A DNA stretch of 64,000 nucleotides from Anaerolineae bacterium (GCA_023954475.1 JAMLHW010000006.1:124001-188000), one strand, 5' to 3'; positions 19,329-29,315 are shown, counted from the stretch's first letter. Notes: generated by a model from the letters alone, not told the origin. Translations and numbers: made by a program.

Positions 19329-19697
19329 ATGATACAGCAGGAAAGTCGATTGAAAGTAGCCGACAATTCTGGTGCGCGTGAATTGCTCGTCATTCAGGTT
19401 ATGGGCGGTTCGGTTGTGCATTATGGCGGAGTTGGTGACATTGTGACGGCCACGGTGAAGAAAGCTGCTCCCAATTCGGCCGTTAAGAAGAGCACGATTG
19501 TTAAGGCAGTAATTGTGCGTACGAAGAAGGAAATGCGACGTGAAGACGGCAGCACGATTAAGTTCGATGAAAATGCAGCTGTTTTGATTCACCCCGATAA
19601 TCGGCCGATAGGAACCCGTATTTTTGGTCCGGTTGCACGTGAATTGCGTGAAAAGGGATTTAGTCGCATTCTGTCCCTGGCACCCGAAGTGCTTTAA
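19329..19697 (+). CDS. rplN: 50S ribosomal protein L14
   Basis: 122 aa, the near-invariant length, beginning [20 protein letters not shown] and ending LSLAPEVL. L14 contacts L19 and the 30S subunit and is the binding site of the silencing factor RsfS. No anomalies seen. Confidence 0.97.
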   Translation: MIQQESRLKVADNSGARELLVIQVMGGSVVHYGGVGDIVTATVKKAAPNSAVKKSTIVKAVIVRTKKEMRREDGSTIKFDENAAVLIHPDNRPIGTRIFGPVARELREKGFSRILSLAPEVL

Positions 19698-19716
19698 CGA
19701 AACAGAGGTTTTAACC

Positions 19717-20040
19717 ATGCGTATCAAAGTAGGAGATTCAGTTGAAGTGATCGCCGGTGAGGACAAAGGAATTCGCGGCGATGTACAACGAGTGATACCC
19801 AAGAAAAATCGAATTGTTGTTTCCGGTGTGAATGTCGTCAAAAAACATCAGAAGCCACGCCAAATCCCCGGTAGCAGTCAGACGCAGGGCGGTATTATTG
19901 AGTTTGAAGCACCGGTGGACATCTCCAACGTCATGCTCGTATGTCCGCATACAGGTAAGCCAACCCGCGTTGGCATCCGCCGAGATGAAAATGGACGCCG
20001 CATTCGCTTCTCGAAGCAAAGCGGCAAAGATATCGATTAA
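19717..20040 (+). CDS. rplX: 50S ribosomal protein L24
   Basis: 107 aa from the ATG at 19717 (MRIKVGDSVEVIAGEDKG), a KOW-motif start. L24 initiates 50S assembly. After it there is a 116-base gap before rplE with no gene and only a strong CCTGGAG ribosome site. Confidence 0.96.
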   Translation: MRIKVGDSVEVIAGEDKGIRGDVQRVIPKKNRIVVSGVNVVKKHQKPRQIPGSSQTQGGIIEFEAPVDISNVMLVCPHTGKPTRVGIRRDENGRRIRFSKQSGKDID

Positions 20041-20156
20041 TTTCATGGTAAAGCGAAAAACAGGTGAGCCAGGTAGCTTACTAATCTTCGTAGGAGGCGT
20101 CACAGGCGCCCACCCGGGATTACAGCGGGCCTGCCACTTAACCTGGAGAGTAAAAA

Positions 20157-20711
20157 ATGGCGTTTAAACCGCTAAAAGAAAGATATACAGAAGAGATTGT
20201 GCCGACGCTCATGAGAGAGTATGGGTACGAGAACATTATGCAAGTTCCACGCATTACCAAGGCTGTGGTTAATGTTGGTCTTGGCGAGGCGCTGGACAAT
20301 GCAAAAGCTATTGAGTACGCCGTCAATGACATGATGACGATTACGGGACAAAAACCGATTGTGACGATTGCTCGTAAATCCATCGCAACGTTCAAGTTGC
20401 GCGAAGGCCGCGCAATTGGCGCTAAAGTGACGTTGCGTAAAGACCGCATGTGGGCATTCCTCACGCGTCTCATTCATGTGGCGCTGCCGCGTACGCGAGA
20501 CTTTCAGGGTGTATCGCCCTACGCATTTGATGGACGTGGCAATTACACGTTAGGTTTGCGCGAGCAATTGATCTTTCCGGAGATCGACTACGATAAAATC
20601 GACAAAATACGCGGCATGGAAATCAGCATTGTAACGACTGCAAAAACTGACGAAGAAGCACGTCGCTTGCTGGCGCTGCTAGGGATGCCTTTCAAGCAAG
20701 ATATGAGTTGA
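20157..20711 (+). CDS. rplE: 50S ribosomal protein L5
   Basis: 184 aa. Conserved [33 protein letters not shown] and [17 protein letters not shown] segments. L5 binds 5S rRNA in the central protuberance. Followed at 13 bases by rpsN. Confidence 0.97.
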   Translation: MAFKPLKERYTEEIVPTLMREYGYENIMQVPRITKAVVNVGLGEALDNAKAIEYAVNDMMTITGQKPIVTIARKSIATFKLREGRAIGAKVTLRKDRMWAFLTRLIHVALPRTRDFQGVSPYAFDGRGNYTLGLREQLIFPEIDYDKIDKIRGMEISIVTTAKTDEEARRLLALLGMPFKQDMS

Positions 20712-20724
20712 GGAAAAGTGATAA

Positions 20725-20907
20725 ATGGCGAAAAAATCGATGATCGCACGTGAAACAAAACGCAAATATGCTGTGCGTGTTCACAATCGTTGCAACAAGT
20801 GTGGACGGCCACGTGGCTATATCCGCCGTTTTGGTTTGTGCCGTATTTGCTTTCGCGAAGAAGCGTTGAAAGGCAACATTCCGGGTGTTGTGAAATCTAG
20901 CTGGTAG
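20725..20907 (+). CDS. rpsN: 30S ribosomal protein S14, zinc-binding type
   Basis: 60 aa, the short zinc-ribbon (type Z) form, with CNKCGRPRG and CRICF supplying four Cys ligands. This contrasts with the long Cys-free form of about 100 aa. Typical of Chloroflexota, Firmicutes and Thermus relatives. Confidence 0.97.
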   Translation: MAKKSMIARETKRKYAVRVHNRCNKCGRPRGYIRRFGLCRICFREEALKGNIPGVVKSSW

Positions 20908-20919
20908 GGTAGGTGCGCT

Positions 20920-21327
20920 ATGACAATGAGTGATCCAATTGCTGATATGTTGACGCGTATTCGCAATGCACAGATGCGGGTGCATCCCGCAGTGGCAATC
21001 CCGCATTCGCGGGTAAAAGAATCGATTGCACGCGTGTTGAAGGAAGAAGGCTACATTCAAGATTATGAAGTCATTCCGGAACATCCGCAGCCGATTTTGC
21101 GAGTTACGCTGAAGTACGTCGGAGACCGTCGGCGTCGGCGTTCGGTTATTTCTGCGCTTGAGCGTGTGAGTAAGCCGGGACGACGCGTCTATGTCGACAA
21201 GAAAAATATCCCGTGGGTGTTGCAGGGAATGGGTATTGCCATTCTGACGACTTCCAAGGGAGTGATGACTGGTCAGCAGGCACGCCGCCTGGGTGTAGGT
21301 GGCGAAGTCCTCTGCCGAATTTATTAA
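20920..21327 (+). CDS. rpsH: 30S ribosomal protein S8
   Basis: 135 aa from the ATG at 20920, or 133 from the ATG at 20926 (MSDPIADMLTRIRN). The C-terminal GVMTGQQARRLGVGGEVLC signature is intact. S8 binds helix 21 of 16S rRNA and represses the spc operon in E. coli; no equivalent site was identified here. Confidence 0.96.
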   Translation: MTMSDPIADMLTRIRNAQMRVHPAVAIPHSRVKESIARVLKEEGYIQDYEVIPEHPQPILRVTLKYVGDRRRRRSVISALERVSKPGRRVYVDKKNIPWVLQGMGIAILTTSKGVMTGQQARRLGVGGEVLCRIY

Positions 21328-21338
21328 CGGAGGTTGGC

Positions 21339-21881
21339 ATGTCCCGAATTGGAAATTTGCCAATTGAGCTCCCGAAGGGTGTGAAGGTCGAGATCAATGG
21401 CCGTAATGTCCAGGTGAAGGGCGCAAAGGGTACGCTGTCTCAGGCATTTCATCCTGATATGACGATTGAGCAGAAAGATGGTGTGCTGTCTGTGTCGAGG
21501 CCTACCGAATCCAAGCAGCACAAGGCATTGCACGGCTTGACGCGCGCTTTGTTGAGTAATATGGTGCACGGTGTAAGCGAAGGCTTTATGCGTGAACTGG
21601 ATGTTGAAGGTGTCGGATATCGCGCCGAGATGAAGGGGAACGAGCTTGTACTGAATGTCGGCTATTCGCATCCTGTTATATTCACACCTTCGGCCGATTT
21701 GTCGTTTGATGTGCAGGACCGCGGTAAGAAGATTATTGTCTCTGGAATTGACAAGCAAGTTGTCGGTGAAGTATCGGCAAATATCCGCAAGACACGGCCA
21801 CCGGAGCCATACAAAGGCAAAGGCATTCGCTATAGCGGCGAGCATGTTCGTCGTAAAGCCGGCAAGGCTGGTAAGGTATAG
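21339..21881 (+). CDS. rplF: 50S ribosomal protein L6
   Basis: 180 aa from the ATG at 21339 (MSRIGNLPIELPKGV), with CGGAGG 5-10 bases upstream; the longer frame overlaps rpsH and is spurious. Conserved C-terminal PPEPYKGKGIRYSGEHVRRK. L6 supports the sarcin-ricin loop region. Confidence 0.96.
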   Translation: MSRIGNLPIELPKGVKVEINGRNVQVKGAKGTLSQAFHPDMTIEQKDGVLSVSRPTESKQHKALHGLTRALLSNMVHGVSEGFMRELDVEGVGYRAEMKGNELVLNVGYSHPVIFTPSADLSFDVQDRGKKIIVSGIDKQVVGEVSANIRKTRPPEPYKGKGIRYSGEHVRRKAGKAGKV

Positions 21882-21892
21882 AAGGTGTGTAG

Positions 21893-22255
21893 ATGGCAGT
21901 AAAATCACGAATTGCACGTAAGCGCCGGCATCGCCGGGTGCGCAGGAATATTTCGGGAACGTCGCAGCGACCACGCCTGAACGTTTACCGCAGTCTGGAT
22001 CACATTTACGCGCAGGTCATTGATGACACGGTAGGTCACACATTGGCGGCTGCGTCTTCTCTGGACAAGGACTTGGCAGCCGGAATGGCGGACAAAAGCA
22101 AGCTAGAGCAGGCAACTTTGGTCGGTAAGGCAGTGGCCGAACGTGCACTTGAAGCCAATATCAATACGGTTGTATTTGACCGCGGTGGTTTCATTTATCA
22201 TGGACGTGTCAAAGCGTTGGCCGAAGCGGCGCGCGAAGCAGGCTTGAATTTTTAG
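21893..22255 (+). CDS. rplR: 50S ribosomal protein L18
   Basis: 120 aa, with an Arg-rich N-terminus ([19 protein letters not shown]) and the conserved [20 protein letters not shown] end. L18 binds 5S rRNA with L5. Ends 9 bases before rpsE. Confidence 0.96.
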   Translation: MAVKSRIARKRRHRRVRRNISGTSQRPRLNVYRSLDHIYAQVIDDTVGHTLAAASSLDKDLAAGMADKSKLEQATLVGKAVAERALEANINTVVFDRGGFIYHGRVKALAEAAREAGLNF

Positions 22256-22264
22256 GAGCTGAGC

Positions 22265-22789
22265 ATGGGAAAAAGACGAGGAGAGCAACAGCGCTCTGAT
22301 TTTGATGAACGTATTATCGATATCAATCGCGTTGCCAAGGTTGTCAAAGGTGGTCGTCGTTTTGCTTTTCGCGTAACGGTGGTTGTTGGCGACAACAAGG
22401 GTAATGTCGGTGTCGGTATTGGCAAGGCACGTACTGTTCCGGACGCGATCCGCAAGGCGATTGAACGGGGTCGGAAGGCAATGCACCCGGTGCCAATGGT
22501 CGGCACGACTATTCCACATGAGATTGTCGGCCGATATGGTGCTGCTAAAGTATTACTCAAGCCTGCGTCACCCGGTACGGGTGTTATTGCCGGCGGTAGC
22601 GTTCGCGCTGTGGTACAGGCTGCCGGATACCATGACATTCTGTCCAAATCATTGGGCAGTAACAATGTGTTGAACGTGATACAAGCAACGATGAACGGTT
22701 TGGAGAATTTGCGCGATGTGCGTGATGTGGCCTCTGACCGTGGTAAAGATGTTGTAGAAGTAGCGCCGTTCTGGAGCCGTGGTCGATAG
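22265..22789 (+). CDS. rpsE: 30S ribosomal protein S5
   Basis: 174 aa with the double-stranded-RNA-binding fold ([20 protein letters not shown]) and [21 protein letters not shown]5 acts in decoding fidelity at the mRNA entry. Two TCGGCCGA-related segments lie here; the full octamer is at 22527. Confidence 0.96.
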   Translation: MGKRRGEQQRSDFDERIIDINRVAKVVKGGRRFAFRVTVVVGDNKGNVGVGIGKARTVPDAIRKAIERGRKAMHPVPMVGTTIPHEIVGRYGAAKVLLKPASPGTGVIAGGSVRAVVQAAGYHDILSKSLGSNNVLNVIQATMNGLENLRDVRDVASDRGKDVVEVAPFWSRGR

Positions 22790-22805
22790 GACTGGAGTTG
22801 CTAAG

Positions 22806-22988
22806 ATGAGTAAGTTGAAGATCACGTATAGAAAAAGTGCGATTGGGTACACACAGCGCCAAAAGGGCACGATTCGTGCGCTGGGATTGCGCAAGCTCAA
22901 TCAAACAGTTGAACATGATGATACGCCCGTCATTCGCGGTATGCTCGATAAAGTATCGCATCTGGTTGACGTGCAAGAGGTGAAATAA
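22806..22988 (+). CDS. rpmD: 50S ribosomal protein L30
   Basis: 60 aa from the ATG at 22806 ([19 protein letters not shown]); upstream in-frame codons overlap rpsE and lack a ribosome site. Bacterial-length L30 with [21 protein letters not shown]. One base separates its stop from the rplO ATG. Confidence 0.95.
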   Translation: MSKLKITYRKSAIGYTQRQKGTIRALGLRKLNQTVEHDDTPVIRGMLDKVSHLVDVQEVK

Positions 22989-22989
22989 G

Positions 22990-23442
22990 ATGGAACTACA
23001 CGATCTGCGCCCAGATCCCGGTTCGCGGAAAAAGCGTAAGCGAGTGGGTCGTGGTATTTCTGCCGGGCAGGGTAAGACTGCCGGTCGTGGTACCAAAGGT
23101 CAGGGCGCTCGCAGCGGTGGTGGTAAAGGTGTTTATTTTGAAGGTGGTCAGTTGCCTTTAGCGCGGCGATTACCGTATAAGCGTGGCTTTACCAATACGC
23201 GCAAAATTTATTACAAGACGATCAATATCGGCCGATTAGCACATTTGGAAGCTGGCACGCAAGTTGATCCTGAGTTCCTGGTCGGACTAGGCTTTATTAA
23301 AAGGCCGTCAGACCCTTTCGTCATCCTGGGTGACGGGAAACTCGACGTGCCACTCACGGTGAAAGCGCATCGTTTTTCAGCCTCCGCCAAAAGCAGTATT
23401 GAAGCTGTGGGCGGTTCGGCCGAAATCATTCCGCTGCGCTAG
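22990..23442 (+). CDS. rplO: 50S ribosomal protein L15
   Basis: 150 aa. The Gly-rich N-terminus (GRGISAGQGKTAGRGTKGQ) and FEGGQLPLARRLPYKRGF are typical. Two octamer copies fall inside the gene (23228 and 23416), the second encoding a Ser-Ala-Glu near the C-terminus. Confidence 0.96.
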   Translation: MELHDLRPDPGSRKKRKRVGRGISAGQGKTAGRGTKGQGARSGGGKGVYFEGGQLPLARRLPYKRGFTNTRKIYYKTINIGRLAHLEAGTQVDPEFLVGLGFIKRPSDPFVILGDGKLDVPLTVKAHRFSASAKSSIEAVGGSAEIIPLR

Positions 23443-23484
23443 CACGTGCAGACCTTCCACAACCGCTAAAACGGGAGTTAGTGA

Positions 23485-24864
23485 ATGGTTCAATCAATAC
23501 AGAACGCCTTCAGCTTGCCAGATCTGCGTCGGCGCATCTTGTTTACGCTGGGTATCCTGATTCTTTACCGGCTACTGGCAAATATCCCTGTTCCCGGCGT
23601 TAACGCAGCTGCGTTAAGCGTTTTAAGCGAACAAGTTTCGGGCAATGCGCTGATCGACACGCTTAACTTGTTGTCTGGTGGAGCCGTCACCAACTTCTCG
23701 GTGATGGCAATGGGCGTGTATCCGTATATCACTGCATCCATCATCATTCAGCTTGTCACGCCTATTATTCCTTACCTGGACGAACTGTCCCAAGAAGGTG
23801 AATCCGGGCGTAACAGAATCAACAAGATCACCTATTATCTGACGATACCAATGGCATTGCTGCAAGCGATTGGTCAAATCAATCTGATCGGCATCCAATT
23901 TGGTGGCGTCGACTTAATAGTGCCCAATTTTGGATTTGGTTCGATTGAGGATATCGTTACAACTGTAACTATTTTGACCGCCATGACGGCCGGTACCATG
24001 GTCGCCATTTGGCTTGGTGAACAGATTACACAGGACGGTATTGGTCAAGGCGTATCACTTATCATCTTCAGTGGTATTGTTGCTCAGATTCCGTCCAACT
24101 TTGCACGCATCCTGGCGATACCGGACGAATTCACAAAGTGGTTTACCATCATATCATTCATCATATTGACGCTTGTGACCTCCTACGTCATTGTGATGAT
24201 TCAGGAAGGTCAGAGACGGGTGCCTGTACAGTACGGTCGCCGGGTACGTGGACGAAAAACGTATCAAGGCCAAAATACATACATCCCGCTTAAGGTTAAC
24301 ACAGCCGGCATGATCCCGATTATCTTTGCGCAGTCACTCCTCGCATTTCCCGGTTTGATTGCTCAAATATTCCGTGATCCTGCTGCGACGGACCCCAATG
24401 CAATACAACAAGGTTCCGAATGGGTTTACAACACATTCGGTACCCAATCCGGTTTCTTCTACTGGTTCGTCTATTTCTGGCTGGTAGTAGGCTTCACGTT
24501 CTTTTACACGGATGTGATGGTTACTCAGCAACGTCTTCACGAAACACTGCAGCGACAAGGTGGTTTTATTCCCGGTATCAGACCAGGAAAACGTACGCAA
24601 GAATACATTAAAAAGGTGGTGCGACGCATTACGTTTGTTGGTGCATTCTTCTTGGCGATTGTCGCCATTACGCCTGGTATCATGGAATTCATTGGGGTGG
24701 TGCTGTGGCCGCTTATCTTTGGCACCGAATTGATTGGTCTTGAACAGAGCGCGTTGGTAATCACTGGCTCCGGTTTGATCATTGTTGTGGGCGTTGTGCT
24801 CGATACGATGCGCCAACTCGAAGCTCAATTATTGATGCGCAACTACGAAGGTTTTATCAAGTGA
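23485..24864 (+). CDS. secY: Protein translocase subunit SecY
   Basis: 459 aa integral membrane protein with about ten hydrophobic helices. Conserved features include an N-terminal DLRRRILFTLGIL, plug-region GGAVTNFSVMAMGVYPYITASII, and the cytoplasmic loop RRVPVQYGRR. SecY forms the export channel with SecE and SecG. Here it is followed by 325 bases without a gene instead of the adk-map-infA set seen in many Gram-positive-type operons. Confidence 0.97.
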   Translation: MVQSIQNAFSLPDLRRRILFTLGILILYRLLANIPVPGVNAAALSVLSEQVSGNALIDTLNLLSGGAVTNFSVMAMGVYPYITASIIIQLVTPIIPYLDELSQEGESGRNRINKITYYLTIPMALLQAIGQINLIGIQFGGVDLIVPNFGFGSIEDIVTTVTILTAMTAGTMVAIWLGEQITQDGIGQGVSLIIFSGIVAQIPSNFARILAIPDEFTKWFTIISFIILTLVTSYVIVMIQEGQRRVPVQYGRRVRGRKTYQGQNTYIPLKVNTAGMIPIIFAQSLLAFPGLIAQIFRDPAATDPNAIQQGSEWVYNTFGTQSGFFYWFVYFWLVVGFTFFYTDVMVTQQRLHETLQRQGGFIPGIRPGKRTQEYIKKVVRRITFVGAFFLAIVAITPGIMEFIGVVLWPLIFGTELIGLEQSALVITGSGLIIVVGVVLDTMRQLEAQLLMRNYEGFIK

Positions 24865-25021
24865 CCTGGCTGATACAGATCGCCGCGTCAAATTCGATCA
24901 ACGTTTGCTCTGTTTACATCAGTCAAGTAGCAAGGCGTCAATCATTTGAACCGGCTTAGGCGCAGTGTTTTGGACAGTTTGGTTAACTCGATGTTAGATA
25001 GTCAGTTTATTGACTGAGTTG

Positions 25022-25051
25022 TTGGACAAATCTCGGAGTCTTTGCGATAAT
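25022..25051 (+). promoter_or_regulatory. Predicted promoter for the rpmJ-rpsM-rpsK-rpsD-rpoA block
   Basis: TTGGAC (25022-25027), an 18-base spacer and GATAAT (25046-25051). A second candidate, TTGGAC-18-TTAGAT, lies at 24970-24999. Both fall in the gene-free interval 24865-25189. Confidence 0.5.
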
Positions 25052-25150
25052 TATTGATCGCGCTTGTGGTGGCCGAGTGCGGTCACATTGTTTAATTACC
25101 AGTGATGTGATTAAGCTTCCGCAAGCCTCGCAACGCAGGAACAACAGTGA

Positions 25151-25173
25151 GAACAATCGATGAGCGATTGTTC
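25151..25173 (+). promoter_or_regulatory. Leader hairpin upstream of rpmJ
   Basis: A perfect 9-base stem (25151-25159 with 25165-25173) and a 5-base loop, ending just before the CTGGAG ribosome site of rpmJ. It is placed to influence translation of L36 or to bind a ribosomal protein such as S4, but this is inference. Confidence 0.5.
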
Positions 25174-25189
25174 TCTGGAGAATTGAAAC

Positions 25190-25303
25190 ATGAAAGTGTC
25201 GGCATCTGTAAAGCGTCGGTGTCCTAAATGTAAAATCATCAAACGCAAAGGCATTGTGCGCGTGATTTGTGTCAATCCAAATCACAAACAACGGCAAGGG
25301 TAA
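25190..25303 (+). CDS. rpmJ: 50S ribosomal protein L36, zinc-binding type
   Basis: 37 aa, found by reading the sequence after the ribosome site. It begins [15 protein letters not shown] and ends NPNHKQRQG. The C-x2-C, later C and H ligands of the zinc-binding form are all present. It lies 14 bases upstream of rpsM. Confidence 0.95.
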   Translation: MKVSASVKRRCPKCKIIKRKGIVRVICVNPNHKQRQG

Positions 25304-25317
25304 GAAGGTAAGATGTT

Positions 25318-25698
25318 ATGGCTCGTATAGCTGGTGTTGATATTCCGCGAAACAAGCGGGTAGAAATAAGTCTGACATATATTTACGGGATCGGGAAGTT
25401 TTCCAGCCAGGCAATTTTAGCCGAAGCCGGTGTTGATCCTGACACACGTGTGAAGGATTTGGCGGAGTCTGAGGTTACCCAATTGCGTCAGATTATTGAG
25501 CGCGATTACAAGGTTGAAGGCGATTTGCGTCGCGAGGTTAATCTCAATATCAAACGTCTGAGCGAGATTGGATGCTATCGCGGTTTGCGTCATCGTCGCC
25601 ATCTTCCCGTACGCGGTCAACGTACCCGTACCAATGCCCGTACGCGCAAAGGACCGAAGAAGACAGTAGCAGGTCGCGGACGTCGCGGCGGCAAGTAG
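25318..25698 (+). CDS. rpsM: 30S ribosomal protein S13
   Basis: 126 aa, starting [19 protein letters not shown] and containing [19 protein letters not shown] followed by a basic tail. S13 contacts P-site tRNA and bridges to the 50S. A 148-base AT-rich gap without a gene precedes rpsK. Confidence 0.96.
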   Translation: MARIAGVDIPRNKRVEISLTYIYGIGKFSSQAILAEAGVDPDTRVKDLAESEVTQLRQIIERDYKVEGDLRREVNLNIKRLSEIGCYRGLRHRRHLPVRGQRTRTNARTRKGPKKTVAGRGRRGGK

Positions 25699-25846
25699 TA
25701 AGTGGTTTGCTGCCAATTGATAGTGTAACTACATAGTGTATGTTTGCATTGTCATTTAGAGCATAGAGTAGGCAACAAATGTGATTTCTTGTTCAAATCT
25801 CTTTTAAGGGTATTTGTTTTGAGAAATTTCGCTAGCTGAGGAAAAA

Positions 25847-26245
25847 ATGGGTCGTAGAAGAGCACAATCACAGACGAGAAAAAAAGCCAAGAAACTGGTT
25901 GCGGAAGGGCAGGCGCACATTCGTGCTACCTTCAACAACACGATTGTTTCCATGACAGACAGTAACGGTAACGTGCTGTGTTGGGCAAGCGGTGGCAACG
26001 TGGGCTTCAAAGGTTCGCGCAAGAGTACACCATACGCAGCCCGCTTGGCTGGGCAGAACGCCGCACGTACGGCTAAAGATGTTTTTGGAATGCAACGGGC
26101 AGACATTATTGTCAAAGGTCCCGGGCCAGGCCGTGAATCGGCTATTCGCGCTATCCAGTCATCTGGCATTGACGTGCGCTCAATCTCTGATGTAACGCCG
26201 GTGCCACACAATGGCTGTCGTCCCCCGAAGAAGCGCCGTGTTTAG
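25847..26245 (+). CDS. rpsK: 30S ribosomal protein S11
   Basis: 132 aa with conserved [16 protein letters not shown] and the C-terminal [19 protein letters not shown]11 shapes the platform near the E site. Followed by 119 bases with no gene before rpsD. Confidence 0.96.
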   Translation: MGRRRAQSQTRKKAKKLVAEGQAHIRATFNNTIVSMTDSNGNVLCWASGGNVGFKGSRKSTPYAARLAGQNAARTAKDVFGMQRADIIVKGPGPGRESAIRAIQSSGIDVRSISDVTPVPHNGCRPPKKRRV

Positions 26246-26364
26246 AGTAGTTTGTAACTGCACATAGTTCATCAATTATTGTAAGTATCAATTACACTTT
26301 TAACTGAGGGATGAAGGGACGCCAAACCTGTAAACCTCATTTTAATCAGGTGTAGGAGGCAAAA

Positions 26365-27003
26365 TTGGCACGATATACTGGTCCAGTATGTAAACTTTGT
26401 CGCCGTGAAGGCGAGAAGTTGTTTTTGAAAGGGTCGCGTTGTTTGACTAACAAATGTGCGATGGAGCGCCGTGCATACCCACCCGGGCAGCATGGTCCGC
26501 AACGACAATTCCGACGTGGGCGTGCATCGGACTATTTGTTGCAGCTACGTGAAAAGCAGAAAGCTCGTCGTATTTATGGCTTGCTTGAGCGTCAGTTTAG
26601 TAACTATTTCAAGAATGCAGAACAGCAACCTGGCCTGACGGGTTCAAACTTACTCATTTTGTTAGAGAGCCGTTTGGACAATGTGGTTTATCGCATGGGT
26701 TTGGCTAGTTCGCGTGCTCACGCCCGCCAATTGGTTTCACATGGACATGTTGTCCTGAATGGCCGAAAAATTGACGTGCCTTCTGCATTGGTAAGTGCCG
26801 GTGATACAGTGGCGGTACGTGCGGAAAGCACGAGTCGGCCGTATTTCCGCGACTTGCGTCAGGAATATGACGATCGTCAAGCGCCACGTTGGCTATCGGT
26901 TAATCCGGAAGCCTTATCGGCCGAAGTCATTGACTTGCCCAAGCGCGAAGATATAGACGTGACACTTAACGAACAGCTGATCGTCGAGTATTACTCCCGT
27001 TAA
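26365..27003 (+). CDS. rpsD: 30S ribosomal protein S4
   Basis: 212 aa from a TTG start at 26365 (read MARYTGPVCKLCRREGEK) with GTAGGAGG upstream. The N-terminal CKLC pair plus later Cys residues (CLTNKC) indicate the zinc-binding C+ form. The S4 RNA-binding domain (LDNVVYRMGLASSRAHARQL) is intact. S4 nucleates 30S assembly and autoregulates alpha operons in other bacteria. Confidence 0.96.
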   Translation: MARYTGPVCKLCRREGEKLFLKGSRCLTNKCAMERRAYPPGQHGPQRQFRRGRASDYLLQLREKQKARRIYGLLERQFSNYFKNAEQQPGLTGSNLLILLESRLDNVVYRMGLASSRAHARQLVSHGHVVLNGRKIDVPSALVSAGDTVAVRAESTSRPYFRDLRQEYDDRQAPRWLSVNPEALSAEVIDLPKREDIDVTLNEQLIVEYYSR

Positions 27004-27063
27004 AGCATAATAGGTCTGGCATTCATACTTAAATGAAATATGCTTGCCGTTGGAGGAAATGGT

Positions 27064-28014
27064 TTGGCCATTGATAGCCTGGTTTTACCTAAAATAGAAA
27101 GTGACGCGCTTTCGCAGCAGTATGGTAAGTTCACAATTGCCCCACTGGAAAGAGGATTTGGAACGACCGTCGGTAATGCTTTGCGTCGTGTGCTTCTATC
27201 GTCGTTGCCTGGAGCAGCCGTAACATCAATTCGTGTGAGCGATGTGCCTCACGAATTCTCGGCAATTCCGTACGTGCGTGAAGACATGATGCAGATGATT
27301 CTGAATATCAAGCAGTTGCGCATGATTTTGCATGACAGTGACACAGCCCGATTGCGTTTAGAAGTTCACGGTGCCGGTACAGTTACGGCCGCTGACCTGA
27401 TTAGGCCAGCTGAAGTCATCGTTGTAAATCCGGACCTGTATATGTTTACCGTCGACTCAGAAGAAGCGTTTGTCGAAATTGAAATGACTGTCGAGACTGG
27501 TCGGGGTTTCTCACCGGCCGAAGATCGAGGACGCTTGCCGATTGGTGAACTGCCAATTGATGCGATCTTCAGCCCGATACGACGTGTTGCCTACAGTGTC
27601 GAGCAAACACGTGTTGGTCAGGTTGCTGACTACGACAAGATCGTGATGGAAGTCTGGACAGATGGCACAATCAAGCCGGAAGATGCACTGGCACAAGCTG
27701 CGCAAATCATGATGCAGCATTTGCGTCCTCTGGCCGGTGTAAGCGAAGAGTCGTTGGCTCCTGTCGAAGAGGAAGAAAAAGAAGAATTCATCCCCAACGA
27801 ATGGTACGATACGCCCATTGAGCAACTGGACCTTAGTGTTCGGGTGTTCAATTCTCTCAAACGTACGGGTATTACACGCGTGGGAGAGATGTTGGAAATG
27901 CTCGATCGTGGTGAAGAAACTATGTTGGCAATTCGCAATTTTGGCGAAAAATCACTGGATGAGTTGAAGCAGCAATTGCGTGCCAAGGGATTCCTGGCAC
28001 AAGAAGATGAATAA
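27064..28014 (+). CDS. rpoA: DNA-directed RNA polymerase subunit alpha
   Basis: 316 aa from a TTG at 27064, chosen because GGAGG lies exactly 7 bases upstream; the ATG at 27040 (324 aa) has no ribosome site. The N-terminal dimerisation domain (APLERGFGTTVGNALRRVLLSS) and C-terminal domain (LDLSVRVFNSLKRTGITRVGEML) are joined by an acidic linker. The alpha subunit scaffolds polymerase assembly and contacts promoters and regulators. Confidence 0.95.
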   Translation: MAIDSLVLPKIESDALSQQYGKFTIAPLERGFGTTVGNALRRVLLSSLPGAAVTSIRVSDVPHEFSAIPYVREDMMQMILNIKQLRMILHDSDTARLRLEVHGAGTVTAADLIRPAEVIVVNPDLYMFTVDSEEAFVEIEMTVETGRGFSPAEDRGRLPIGELPIDAIFSPIRRVAYSVEQTRVGQVADYDKIVMEVWTDGTIKPEDALAQAAQIMMQHLRPLAGVSEESLAPVEEEEKEEFIPNEWYDTPIEQLDLSVRVFNSLKRTGITRVGEMLEMLDRGEETMLAIRNFGEKSLDELKQQLRAKGFLAQEDE

Positions 28015-28094
28015 TGGTTGCGACTGAGGCTGTCCCAATGAGGACGTGCCGTTATCGGCAGACATTTGCCTAGAGCAATTTACGAGGAACAGCG

Positions 28095-28523
28095 ATGCGA
28101 CATCGAATATCAGGACGACGATTGGGACGCGATACAAGTCAACGCAAGGCATTGCGCAAAAGCTTGATTGCTGACTTGATCGCCCATGAAAAAATTGTAA
28201 CGACAGAGGCGAAGGCACGCATGTTGCGTCCGGCGGCCGAAAAAATGATTACCGTGGCTAAGCGTGGTGTTGTTCGCGGGAAAATCGATCCGGCAAATGA
28301 GGTCCATGCGCGGCGCATTGCAGCTGCACGCATGGCCAGCACGCGGATTATTACCGACGAAGAAGGTGATCTGTACGAAGTAGATACGGTACGCAAGTTG
28401 TTTGATGAGATTGCGCCCCGTTTCGCTGATCGTCCCGGTGGTTATACACGCATAGTCAAATTGGGCCGTCGTAACGGTGACAATGCCAAAATGGCTGTTT
28501 TGATGCTGGTTGAGGAGAATTAG
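28095..28523 (+). CDS. rplQ: 50S ribosomal protein L17
   Basis: 142 aa (MRHRISGRRLGRDTSQRKA), with GGYTRIVKLGRRNGDNAKMA near the end. L17 sits at the tunnel exit. The standard rpoA-rplQ order is kept, with truA 14 bases later. Confidence 0.96.
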   Translation: MRHRISGRRLGRDTSQRKALRKSLIADLIAHEKIVTTEAKARMLRPAAEKMITVAKRGVVRGKIDPANEVHARRIAAARMASTRIITDEEGDLYEVDTVRKLFDEIAPRFADRPGGYTRIVKLGRRNGDNAKMAVLMLVEEN

Positions 28524-28537
28524 GGCTGACGAGCAAT

Positions 28538-29287
28538 GTGACACAGCAACGCTATAAAGCGTTGATTGCCTATGATGGAACAACATTTAAAGGCTTTCAG
28601 CGCCAGGTTGGTGTCCCGACTATTCAAGGTGAAATTGAACGGGTTGTGTCTGAAATTGCGCGAATGCCGGTAACGATCACTGGTTCAGGTAGAACGGATG
28701 CTGGTGTCCATGCAACTGGGCAGGTCATTAGCTTTGATTTGGATTGGCGACATGGACAGCACGATTTGCAACGGGCTATCAATGCAAATTTACCGGCGAC
28801 AATTGTCATTTGTGATGTCCGACAAGTTAGCGCTGAATTTCATCCACGATTTGATGCCAGGCGTCGAACGTATGAATATTCGATTTACAATGCTGAGACG
28901 CGCCAACCACTATATCGCTTGAGCAGTTGGTATGTGCGCAAGCCGCTTGATATTGAGAAAATGAGTGAGGCGGCGCGTAAATTAGTTGGTGAACATGATT
29001 TTGCGACGTTTGGACAACCGCCACAGGGTATGAATAGTGTGCGGCATGTGTACACAGCGGAGTGGCGACGCCAAAATCAGTTTTTGGTCTTTAGAATTAC
29101 AGCGAACGCATTCTTGTATCGCATGGTGCGTAGTATCGTTGGAACGCTGAAGGCGGTTGGAGATGGAACCTGGCAGCCTGAGCAGTTTGTTGCTGCTCTG
29201 AGTGGAGCAGAAAGACGTTTTGCAGGTCAGACAGCGCCACCTCATGGATTGGTTCTGACCGCTGTTGAGTACGATCTGGATTTCTGA
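28538..29287 (+). CDS. truA: tRNA pseudouridine(38-40) synthase TruA
   Basis: 249 aa from a GTG start at 28538 (read MTQQRYKALIAYDGTTFKG). The catalytic Asp motif (GSGRTDAGVHATGQV) is present, with FHPRFDARRRTYEY and the C-terminal NAFLYRMVRSIVGTL. TruA converts uridines 38-40 in tRNA anticodon arms. Its position after rplQ and before rplM-rpsI is widespread. Confidence 0.95.
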   Translation: MTQQRYKALIAYDGTTFKGFQRQVGVPTIQGEIERVVSEIARMPVTITGSGRTDAGVHATGQVISFDLDWRHGQHDLQRAINANLPATIVICDVRQVSAEFHPRFDARRRTYEYSIYNAETRQPLYRLSSWYVRKPLDIEKMSEAARKLVGEHDFATFGQPPQGMNSVRHVYTAEWRRQNQFLVFRITANAFLYRMVRSIVGTLKAVGDGTWQPEQFVAALSGAERRFAGQTAPPHGLVLTAVEYDLDF

Positions 29288-29315
29288 GCGGGTGGCTCGA
29301 ATTGGAGAATAGGTT

